A DNA stretch of 9,088 nucleotides, taken from assembly GCA_002434245.1 (NCBI GenBank), contig DJJR01000057.1, positions 6,305-15,392 of the forward strand, in the 5' to 3' direction. The DNA comes from Pelosinus fermentans (GTDB lineage Bacteria; Bacillota; Negativicutes; DSM-13327). The position numbers and the translations under genes were made by a program. Position 1 is the first letter of the stretch; each line of letters opens with the position of its first letter. The notes below the pieces were generated by a model, which worked only from the letters and a program-made list of their open reading frames with translations, did no database searches and was not told where the DNA came from. Positions 1-5,657 of this stretch are shown one piece after another.

Positions 1-31
1 AGCCCCATTTATTACTATAACGAACAACAGA

Positions 32-48
32 TTGTCAATAAAATGACA
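32..48. promoter_or_regulatory. candidate operator TGTCA-N6-TGACA upstream of the dehydrogenase stub
   Basis: TGTCA at 33-37 and TGACA at 44-48 form an inverted repeat separated by six bases, about 100 bases before the TTG start at 152. The same half-sites with the same six-base gap occur at 2932-2947, upstream of the dehydrogenase operon. A TATAAT hexamer lies at 114-119 but without a convincing -35, which would fit an activator-dependent promoter. The binding protein is not known; a LysR- or GntR-type regulator is an inference from symmetry and spacing only. Confidence 0.4.
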
Positions 49-151
49 GTTTACTATCATTAACTTAACTTAGAATTGTTATGTTGTGGACAGAAAGTAA
101 AATGGCAAAATATTATAATAATATTGTAAATGTAGAGTAGGAGGAATTATT

Positions 152-295
152 TTGAGTAGTTATGAAAAAATCACAATTCCATTTTCGGACATCTTCTCTT
201 GGGCAAACGACATTTTTTTGGCAGTTGGTATGGATGAAGACGATGCTAAAATATGTACTGACAATTTAGTGACTGCTGATTTACGTGGTGTTTAG
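152..295 (+). pseudogene. 5' remnant of a type-2 malate/L-lactate dehydrogenase family gene
   Basis: A TTG start at 152 is preceded by AGGAGG at 139-144 with seven bases spacing. The 47 codons read to TAG at 293. The protein has the look of the N-terminus of the Ldh_2 family (malate/L-lactate/ureidoglycolate dehydrogenases): a short strand, a helix with 'AVGMDEDDA', then 'DNLVTADLRGV'. In intact members that last motif is followed by a conserved SHG stretch and about 300 further residues, none of which are present. Coding similarity stops at about 292, where the sequence turns into the antisense of an HMG-CoA-lyase-like gene. These enzymes oxidise 2-hydroxy acids with NAD(P). This copy can only give a short, non-functional peptide, although its translation start is intact. 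Confidence 0.72.
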
Positions 296-454
296 GTGAT
301 ACAAACGAGGTGATTTCCATCTCCTTTACACCAGATGTAATCAACGACTCAATGATTGCAATTTTTTCTTGAGTTGGAATAAAAGTTTTTACATTTTGAA
401 ACCCATCTCTTGGTCCGACTTCCACAACGTCAATTTTTTAGGTAATGTCTGCAT
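291..454 (-). pseudogene. 5' remnant of a hydroxymethylglutaryl-CoA lyase-like gene
   Basis: On the minus strand an ATG at 454 has a GGGG ribosome site eight bases upstream. After the first seven codons the sequence reads 'VDVVEVGPRDGFQN', then a helix, then 'EMEITSFVSPK'. These are the N-terminal strands of HMG-CoA lyase-type TIM-barrel enzymes; R-D-G carries a metal-binding Asp. The A-run (six T on the + strand, 434-439) appears one base short, so the start codon and the conserved part are in different frames. The match ends with SPK at 299-291; about 240 further residues of a normal ~300-residue enzyme are missing. The family cleaves HMG-CoA or related acyl-CoAs such as citramalyl-CoA. Confidence 0.72.
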
Positions 455-840
455 ATAATTTTTCCCCTTGTTTTATTTTTCTATGAATATACTTTGCAAG
501 AAACATGCCAAGATTAAACGACATCTAGTAACACCAGTGCCATAAATTCATCTGTTCTATACAAGACAATCAAGAGATTGAGCTGTTCCGGAAACAACAA
601 TATGAGATACATCTAATTAGAAAAATCCAACATGAGGAAAATAACTTGGCAATGAAGCAGCGAGACATAAAATCATTCCTACTAATAATGAGACAAAACC
701 ATTCTCTTCTCTCAAAAATGAGATAGCAACCAAGAAGAATGCTTTAAAGCGGAGGATGGGGTGGATATTAATATAAAAGAATAACATACCAATAAAGAAG
801 ACATTTTACTGGACTGCAAAGAGTACAATCTTCAATAATG
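438..840 (-). pseudogene. decayed integral membrane transporter remnant (C-terminal part)
   Basis: No frame stays open, but hydrophobic coding-like stretches follow one another on the minus strand: 805-620 (about 62 residues, with 'FVSLLVGMILCLAASLPSYF'), then about 615-560 ('DVSHIVVSGTAQSL'), then 'RTDEFMALVLLDVV', then 'NLGMFLAKYIHRK' ending at TAA 440-438. That final stop lies 17 bases inside the lyase-like gene starting at 454, the kind of overlap seen in translationally coupled operons. I read this as the last part of a transporter gene broken by several stops and frameshifts. I cannot name the transporter family. Its N-terminal half is not recognisable further right. Confidence 0.45.
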
Positions 841-856
841 AGAATATTTCTAATAT

Positions 857-901
857 TTGGCATAGAAATTGTACTAAATGATCATATGCAATTTCTATAA
901 T
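857..901 (+). promoter_or_regulatory. inverted repeat and possible promoter upstream of the MFS gene
   Basis: ATAGAAATTG at 862-871 is exactly repeated in inverted orientation as CAATTTCTAT at 889-898, with a 17-base spacer holding ATGATCAT. The right arm overlaps a TATAAT hexamer at 896-901, 78 bases before the transporter start. No good -35 is seen 17 bases upstream. Separately, TTGGCAT-AGAAA-TTGTA at 857-873 resembles a sigma-54 -24/-12 element, with GG and the downstream GT ten bases apart but T instead of the usual C. An operator, a regulated sigma-70 promoter or a weak sigma-54 promoter are all possible. Confidence 0.35.
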
Positions 902-979
902 ATGCAAAAATTATGGTTAGGCGAGGGAGGGTAGAGAGAAGCTGATCTCGGAAGTTCTATTAATGAAAGGGGTAGAAAA

Positions 980-2326
980 ATGTCACAAGAAAATAACATA
1001 GCGTTAGGGAAGAGGTCAAATTATCGTTGGGTAGTCATGGCATTGATTTTTGTCGTGTATACCATCGCTTATGCAGATCGTGCCAATCTCGGTATTGCCT
1101 TGCCGTATATCAAGAAGGAGTTCAACATGAGCAATACGGAGGCTGGAGCACTGGTAAGCTTGTTGTTCTTCGGGTATTCCTTCTCACAGATTCCAGCGGG
1201 TTATATTTACTCCAAACTGAAAGTACGGTCGGTGTTCCCTATCGCCATGATTTTAACATCCGTCTTTACAGGATTGCAGGGTATGACGAATTCCGTATTT
1301 CTGCTGAAAATATGCCGTTTTGGTTTGGGCGTGTGTGAAGGTCCCCTGCCGATTGGCTGCCTGCAGACCATCAACCATTGGTTTCCTCCCAAAGAAAAAG
1401 GTACAGCTACAGGCTTATACCTTGCTGCCTCCAAGCTCGGTGCGGTTATCGCTCCGCCCATCGGTGTAGCTATCATGGCCCATTTTGGTGATTGGCGGAC
1501 AATTTTTTATTTCTTTGCCATACCGGGTATTATACTATCTGTTATTTGGTATTTTATGGTTCATAGTACACCAGCGGAAAGTAAGATGGTATCGCCGGCA
1601 GAGCTTGCATACATTCAATCGGAACAAGTCGTTATCAAGGATACAGTAACAGTATCCCAGTTTAAATATAATTTTGCTTTGTTAGATAAGCTTATCCGAG
1701 CGAAGAAAGTCGTTCTTGTCGATTCCAATAATGGTATATTCCGGTCTTGGAACATTATCGGCAATGCCTTAGCCTATTTTTGTATGGTGGGAATTGTAAA
1801 TGTCATCATGTCCTGGATTCCAACCTACCTGGTAGATGTGAAAGGTTTTGCCAACATTAAGATGGGCTTCTTGGCCTCAGCGCCCTTCGTTGGTGCCGTT
1901 GCAGGAAACTTCCTCGGCGGTTTAATCTCCGACCGCCTCTTAAACAAGCGGCGTAAACCAGTAATGATGTTTACAGCACTGTGCACTTCATTCATGATGT
2001 ACAGCCTTGTGTATGCACCGAATGATGCAACATTGTTGGGGTTATTACTGTTCCTGACAGGCCTACTCCTCAGTATCGGGTATTCCGCCTACTCCGTTTA
2101 CGCCATGGGTGCGACGACGAAAGAAGTCTATCCAATGGCATACGGTCTTGTCAACATGGGCGGTCAGCTTGGCGGAGCCGTTGCCCCGCTGGTAGTAGGG
2201 ATGATTCTGGATGCCTATAATTGGAATACGGCGTTCATGTTCCTATCTGCAGCATCTGTGCTGAGTTTATTCATTGTCGCGACGATTGATGAACCAATCA
2301 ATGATATTGAAGAAAAAACTGCGTAA
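980..2326 (+). CDS. MFS transporter, anion:cation symporter type (hydroxy/sugar acid uptake)
   Basis: This 448-residue inner-membrane carrier has the usual MFS length and a twelve-helix pattern, six plus six, with a cytoplasmic loop at about residues 195-255. The first helix ends in 'YADRANLGIALPYI' (D33, R34), typical of the ACS subfamily that includes glucarate, galactarate and hexuronate carriers. Loop 2-3 has 'GYIYSKLKVRSVFP' (74-87), and its counterpart in the second half is 'GGLISDRLLNKRRKP' (313-327), the positively charged MFS motif A. ATG at 980 is supported by AAAGGGG at 966-972. Substrate is inferred: the gene precedes an operon for a C4-type acid, but a terminator and more than 800 bases separate them, so it is probably transcribed alone. 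It is intact although both sides are decayed. Confidence 0.88.
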   Translation: MSQENNIALGKRSNYRWVVMALIFVVYTIAYADRANLGIALPYIKKEFNMSNTEAGALVSLLFFGYSFSQIPAGYIYSKLKVRSVFPIAMILTSVFTGLQGMTNSVFLLKICRFGLGVCEGPLPIGCLQTINHWFPPKEKGTATGLYLAASKLGAVIAPPIGVAIMAHFGDWRTIFYFFAIPGIILSVIWYFMVHSTPAESKMVSPAELAYIQSEQVVIKDTVTVSQFKYNFALLDKLIRAKKVVLVDSNNGIFRSWNIIGNALAYFCMVGIVNVIMSWIPTYLVDVKGFANIKMGFLASAPFVGAVAGNFLGGLISDRLLNKRRKPVMMFTALCTSFMMYSLVYAPNDATLLGLLLFLTGLLLSIGYSAYSVYAMGATTKEVYPMAYGLVNMGGQLGGAVAPLVVGMILDAYNWNTAFMFLSAASVLSLFIVATIDEPINDIEEKTA

Positions 2327-2401
2327 CAGCAACATTTTCAAAAAACAATACCGAGGTCACTAAAAAAAGTCTTTTTTTCAGAAATCATACTAAAAGCAAA
2401 A

Positions 2402-2440
2402 GATTGTTATGGGGCTAGAATGCCCTGTAACAACCTTTTT
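2402..2440 (+). terminator. rho-independent terminator after the MFS gene
   Basis: A 14-base arm (2402-2415) pairs with 2422-2435 across a six-base loop, with one mismatch and two G-T pairs, and is followed by TTTTT at 2436-2440. It begins 75 bases after the transporter stop. A-rich sequence on the left gives a weaker T-tract in the other direction, so it may also stop minus-strand transcripts from the CoA-transferase stub. Confidence 0.8.
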
Positions 2441-2579
2441 ATATGCTATACATTTCAGTGTATAATCCAGAATTTTGAATTATTAAAGTCCTGATAAAGC
2501 AAAAAACAAGTAATCCCGCGTTTATTTGACGGGTCAGATCTAATACGGTTAATCCTTCTAGAGCTCCTAAACGTTGCAT
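2439..2579 (-). pseudogene. 5' remnant of a CaiB/BaiF family CoA-transferase gene
   Basis: On the minus strand, ATG at 2579 follows AGGAGG (2593-2588) with eight bases spacing, and a TATAAT lies at 2621-2616. The first codons read 'GALEGLTVLDLTR', the hallmark start of class III CoA-transferases (family usually ~400 residues, 'LEGIKVLDLTRVLAGP'). After residue 17 the match stops abruptly. The frame stays open without recognisable similarity to TAA at 2441-2439, giving 46 residues, and then meets the terminator. Intact members move CoA between carboxylic acids, as in carnitine, formate/oxalate or citramalate/itaconate metabolism. Only promoter, ribosome site and start survive here, so the function is lost. 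The identification rests on a short motif. Confidence 0.55.
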
Positions 2580-2615
2580 TTGAAAATCCTCCTGCTAGTT
2601 ATTGATATACAGCTG

Positions 2616-2645
2616 ATTATAATGCAAATTTCATGTCAATGAAAT
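2616..2645 (-). promoter_or_regulatory. promoter of the CoA-transferase stub, shared element
   Basis: Reading the minus strand, TTGACATGAAATTT (2639-2626) is followed by GCAT and then TATAAT (2621-2616), about 37 bases before the ATG. The TGACA lies inside a perfect inverted repeat, ATTTCAT-N4-ATGAAAT (2628-2645). The gap between TTGACA and TATAAT is only 12 bases, so TTGACA is not a normal -35. It is better read as an operator half-site. Over 25 bases this element matches the one at 2952-2976 at 22 positions. Confidence 0.5.
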
Positions 2646-2732
2646 AATCGACTGATCTAACCGACAATCCTTGTTAATATACGTTGTTTCGAAAAACGTT
2701 AATCGTAAAAAATATCAACAAAGAGAGTATGT

Positions 2733-2768
2733 ATCTCACAATAGAGAAAAAATCTCTAGATGTGAGAT
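2733..2768. other. hairpin-forming inverted repeat
   Basis: ATCTCACA (2733-2740) pairs perfectly with TGTGAGAT (2761-2768). Inside it, TAGAGA (2742-2747) pairs with TCTCTA (2753-2758) around an AAAAA loop, with small bulges between the stems. No T-tract follows on either strand, so it is not a classical terminator. A 12-base palindrome TAGTTGCAACTA lies just beyond, at 2780-2791. Function unknown; it sits in the gene-free stretch before the dehydrogenase operon promoter. Confidence 0.4.
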
Positions 2769-2854
2769 TTGAAATGTTGTAGTTGCAACTAGGAAAATAG
2801 ATTTTACAATGAAAGATAACAAAGAGGTACAAAGGATATGAGTGATGTGACGAT

Positions 2855-2899
2855 AAAAAATAGCCAAACCTTCTGTCTTTCGATGGAAGGTTTGGCTAT
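2855..2899 (-). terminator. rho-independent terminator on the minus strand, without a gene
   Basis: A perfect 14-base inverted repeat (2860-2873 with 2886-2899, 12-base loop) is preceded on the + strand by AAAAAA at 2855-2860. Read on the minus strand this is a stem followed by a T-run, the form of an intrinsic terminator. On the + strand no T-run follows. No minus-strand gene is recognisable to its right, where the + strand dehydrogenase operon begins, so it looks like a leftover from an earlier gene order. Confidence 0.6.
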
Positions 2900-2930
2900 A
2901 GAAATCTCGATAGGCAATTTGGTGTAATTT

Positions 2931-2976
2931 ATGTCATCTATTTGACAATTAAATGACATGAAATTTCCAATATAAT
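2931..2976 (+). promoter_or_regulatory. regulated promoter of the dehydrogenase-kinase-aldolase operon
   Basis: Three half-sites lie one helical turn (11 bases) apart: TGTCA at 2932-2936, TGACA at 2943-2947 and TGACA at 2954-2958, each separated by six bases. The last runs into TGACATGAAATTT and then TATAAT at 2971-2976. The position expected for a -35 (2948-2953, ATTAAA) is poor and lies between two half-sites, which suggests that an activator is needed or that a repressor blocks here. Transcription would start near 2983, giving a leader of about 190 bases before the ATG at 3172. Confidence 0.55.
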
Positions 2977-3048
2977 GTAAACATAAATGCAGATAATTAC
3001 TCTCCATAATGTTAAGATTATTCTAAGTAAATTGTTAAAGGGGAAAAC

Positions 3049-3132
3049 ATACGCTTTAATATTGCAAAATTGCCGGGAGATGGCATCCCACGTATTTCAG
3101 CTAGTGTTAAAAAGAAATGGCCGTTTACATAG
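3049..3132 (+). pseudogene. decayed N-terminus of a second isopropylmalate-dehydrogenase-like gene
   Basis: In the leader of the intact dehydrogenase gene, the frame starting at ATA 3049 reads 'RFNIAKLPGDGI' before diverging and stopping at TAG 3130. This mirrors the intact protein's start, 'RKFKIAVMPGDGI', with AAAGGGG at the right distance upstream and ATA where ATG would be. The parallel suggests a partial duplication or the relic of a related gene. The matching part is only about a dozen residues, so chance or a leader-peptide role cannot be excluded. Confidence 0.35.
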
Positions 3133-3171
3133 CGGCAAAAAATTAGTCACTTGTATTAAGGAGGAGTAAGA

Positions 3172-4257
3172 ATGAGAAAGTTTAAAATTGCTGTCATGCC
3201 TGGAGACGGCATAGGAAATGAAATCACGAGACCTTCAATGGATTTGCTTATTCAGACGATAAAGGGCTTTAATGTGGACTTAGAGGCAGTATATGTAGAA
3301 GCAGGCGCTGAGCTCTATGCGAGGACAGGAGAGGCTTTCCCGGAAGAAAACTTCAAGGAAGCAGCCTCGGCAGATGCAATTTATCTCTGCGCCATGGGTC
3401 TGCCGAACGTTCGCTATCCAGATGGCACGGAAGTCGGTCCGCAGCATGATCTCAGAAAGCGTCTCAATTTGTATGCTGGCATGAGACCGTGTATTACGAT
3501 GCCTGGTCTGCCGCTTCCATTAAAAGATGAAAGGGCTAATCACTTAGATTTTGTAATTGTTCGTGAATCAACGGAAGGCATTTTTGCCAGTCCTAGAAAG
3601 TCCCAAAATGATACGGAAGAAGCCGCTTATAATACAATCAAAATAACAAGGGAAATATCTGAAAAGCTTTTTAAGTTTAGTTTCCAGCTAGCAGAAAGTC
3701 GCAAAAAGAACGGTGGTAAGGGCAAAGTAACTTGTATTGATAAGGCAAATGTTTTATCTTCCATGTATTTCTTCAGAAGTATTTTTGATGAAGTTAAAAA
3801 TGCATATCCGGATATCGTGGCAGATTATTCTTACGTTGATGCAGCGGCTTTGACAATGCTTAGAAAACCGTGGGATTTTGATGTATGCCCGACGGAAAAT
3901 CTTTGTGGCGATATTCTTTCGGATGCAGCGGCTGCTCTTATGGGCGGAATGGGCATGGCTCCATCTGGGGAAATCGGGGATAATCATGCAGTGTTTCAGC
4001 CATGTCATGGAACAGCACCGGATATCATAGGGACAGGAAAGGCAAATCCGACAGGAATGATTCTCTCCGGTGCTATCATGCTAGACTATTTAGGAACAAA
4101 ATTTAATTGTCAGGATGCGGCTAAAGCCGGTTCACAGATTATGCAGGCCGTGAAAAATGCATATGCTACAGGAAATCTTCTGCCTTATGAGCTTGGTGGC
4201 TCCTGTGGATATGATATCATTTTTAAAACTGTTAATGAGCAGATAGAAAAGCTCTAG
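3172..4257 (+). CDS. isocitrate/isopropylmalate dehydrogenase family protein (possible decarboxylating dehydrogenase of a C4 acid)
   Basis: A 361-residue cytoplasmic enzyme of normal family length; ATG at 3172 follows AAGGAGGAG at 3158-3166. Family marks in order: 'PGDGIGNEI' (10-18); 'LRKRLNLYAGMRP' (94-106) and 'IVRESTEGIF' (129-138), giving three substrate arginines R95, R105, R131; 'DKANVL' (190-195) with catalytic-type K191; 'YVDAAA' (221-226) and 'GDILSDAAA' (246-254), with metal-site Asps 222, 247, 251; and 'HGTAPDI' (279-285) in the nucleotide loop. The family oxidises a 2-hydroxy acid with NAD(P) and removes the beta-carboxylate (isopropylmalate, isocitrate, D-malate, tartrate). The active-site Tyr of 'GGIYF'/'EGEYS' is Phe138 here. 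No leucine genes are adjacent. With a four-carbon acid kinase and aldolase downstream it more likely acts on a malate-, tartrate- or tetronate-type acid; the substrate is unproven. Confidence 0.88.
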   Translation: MRKFKIAVMPGDGIGNEITRPSMDLLIQTIKGFNVDLEAVYVEAGAELYARTGEAFPEENFKEAASADAIYLCAMGLPNVRYPDGTEVGPQHDLRKRLNLYAGMRPCITMPGLPLPLKDERANHLDFVIVRESTEGIFASPRKSQNDTEEAAYNTIKITREISEKLFKFSFQLAESRKKNGGKGKVTCIDKANVLSSMYFFRSIFDEVKNAYPDIVADYSYVDAAALTMLRKPWDFDVCPTENLCGDILSDAAAALMGGMGMAPSGEIGDNHAVFQPCHGTAPDIIGTGKANPTGMILSGAIMLDYLGTKFNCQDAAKAGSQIMQAVKNAYATGNLLPYELGGSCGYDIIFKTVNEQIEKL

Positions 4258-4319
4258 GAGTAGATTTATAAATTCTATAGGAAGTTTTACATTTCAAACA
4301 TGATTTGAGAATAAGCAAT

Positions 4320-4356
4320 AAGGAAATTCTGTATTTCTATTCACAAGAATTTTCTT
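4320..4356 (+). other. hairpin upstream of the kinase ribosome site
   Basis: In the 122-base gap between dehydrogenase and kinase, AAGGAAATTCT (4320-4330) pairs with AGAATTTTCTT (4346-4356), one G-T pair and a 15-base loop. It ends just before AAGGAG at 4359-4364. There is no T-run directly after the stem, so it is not a strong terminator. It could stabilise processed mRNA or tune kinase translation. No promoter stands out in the gap, so I treat the four genes as one operon. Confidence 0.3.
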
Positions 4357-4379
4357 AGAAGGAGATTGAAGGTGTCACA

Positions 4380-5639
4380 ATGAATGAAAAAGAATTTTTT
4401 TTAATTGGTGTGGTTGCTGATGACTTTACCGGTGCCGGAGATGTAGCTTCTTTGCTGTCAGAAAATGGTTTACGAACTTTATTGTTGACCCATCTGGATG
4501 ATACTATTGATATTGAAAATTATGAAGCAATCGTAATTGCTTTAAAATCTCGTTCGCAAGAAGTTGATGCTGCTGTAAAAGCTTCTCGGGAAGCTTTTGA
4601 CTGGCTAAAAGGCCTTGGTTCCAGTAAATTATATTTGAAATATTGTTCTACTTTTGATTCAACGCCAACAGGCAATATCGGTCCAGTTGCAGATATGCTT
4701 TTGGATCATTATAATATCGATTACACAATTTTGTGTCCAACAATGTTAGAAAATGGACGTACGGTACGTGATGGGATACTGTATGTTCAGGGAGTGCCTT
4801 TAGCAGAAAGTTCTATGCGCAATCATCCGTTAAATCCGATGTGGGATAGTTATATTCCTGAGCTTATGAAGCCTCAATCAAAATATCCTTGCTTTGTTTT
4901 TGATGATAAATATTTGCAAAATAAAGAGGTTGGATTCGCGTATATTGAGGAATTAAAAAAGCAATATAAACGCTTTTATCTGGTTGTGGACTATTACAAT
5001 GGAGAGCAGGGTAAACAAATTGCCGAGCTATTTGATGCGCTGCCGCTATGGACAGGCGGATCAGGAATATTAGGAGCATTTGCAGAATTATATAGAGGAG
5101 ATCGGAAGGAAAGTGCAGAGGATGTCTCCAAGTGTTTTCGGTATGGCAGACTCATGTTTTCAGGCAGTTGTTCAGCCATGACACAAAAACAGGTTGAATC
5201 GTGGTTAAATTGCGGTGGTATGGGAATTAAACTCGAACCAAAACGGCTCGCTGATAAATCGCAAAATATTGAGGAATTAAGCAGACTTGCGATGGATGTA
5301 CTGACAAATAAACAGGATATTTTATTTTATAGTAATGGAAGTGTCGGGGAACGAATGCAAGGTAGTACAGAGTTCGACAGTGCTTCTATTATGGAAAAGA
5401 CAATTGCTGATCTCGCAAAGGTAGTTATGGAGAAAATAAATATAGAGAGGTTAATTGTCGCAGGAGGGGAAACTTCTGGTGCGGTGACGCAGGCGCTGGA
5501 GTATTCTGCTTTTACTATCGGTTCGTCTGTGGCACCGGGTGTACCTATCATGTATCCGTTGGATTCCCCAGGAAGACAGATTGTTTTAAAATCAGGGAAT
5601 TTTGGGGCGGAAGATTTTTTTGTTAATACTTTAAGATGA
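4380..5639 (+). CDS. four-carbon acid sugar kinase (DUF1537 family; OtnK/DtnK/DenK-like)
   Basis: A 419-residue protein, the usual length for this two-domain family. The N-terminal substrate domain opens with 'VVADDFTGAGDVA' (11-23), whose D14-D15 and T17-G18 are the family signature. The C-terminal nucleotide domain has 'AGGETSG' (361-367), 'APGVP' (385-389) and 'KSGNFG' (404-409). Members phosphorylate C4 sugar acids with ATP: 3-oxo-tetronate (OtnK), D-threonate (DtnK) or D-erythronate (DenK). The sequence alone does not say which. The ATG at 4380 has AAGG at 4369-4372 at good distance; the stronger AAGGAG at 4359-4364 is 15 bases away. The aldolase gene follows within 20 bases, supporting the OtnK-plus-OtnC arrangement. 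Confidence 0.88.
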   Translation: MNEKEFFLIGVVADDFTGAGDVASLLSENGLRTLLLTHLDDTIDIENYEAIVIALKSRSQEVDAAVKASREAFDWLKGLGSSKLYLKYCSTFDSTPTGNIGPVADMLLDHYNIDYTILCPTMLENGRTVRDGILYVQGVPLAESSMRNHPLNPMWDSYIPELMKPQSKYPCFVFDDKYLQNKEVGFAYIEELKKQYKRFYLVVDYYNGEQGKQIAELFDALPLWTGGSGILGAFAELYRGDRKESAEDVSKCFRYGRLMFSGSCSAMTQKQVESWLNCGGMGIKLEPKRLADKSQNIEELSRLAMDVLTNKQDILFYSNGSVGERMQGSTEFDSASIMEKTIADLAKVVMEKINIERLIVAGGETSGAVTQALEYSAFTIGSSVAPGVPIMYPLDSPGRQIVLKSGNFGAEDFFVNTLR

Positions 5640-5657
5640 AATTTCAAGGAAAGGGTG

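Noticed and set aside
2362..2378. A-run/T-run dyad after the MFS gene as a terminator
   Set aside because: The pairing is only A with T around a two-base centre, so it would be weak; the GC-containing stem at 2402-2435 is the convincing terminator.
2838..2930. Possible small + strand ORF of about 29 codons starting at ATG 2838
   Set aside because: The purine-rich sequence upstream is too close to the ATG, and much of the ORF is the terminator-like hairpin; nothing supports translation.
2804..3007. Minus-strand frame of 67 codons
   Set aside because: It runs across the 2860-2899 hairpin and the operon promoter, has no ribosome site, and shows no domain.
2987..3169. Open frame of 60 codons in the dehydrogenase leader
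   Set aside because: No ribosome site of note, no recognisable family, and it overlaps in another frame the PGDGI-containing remnant, which has better support.
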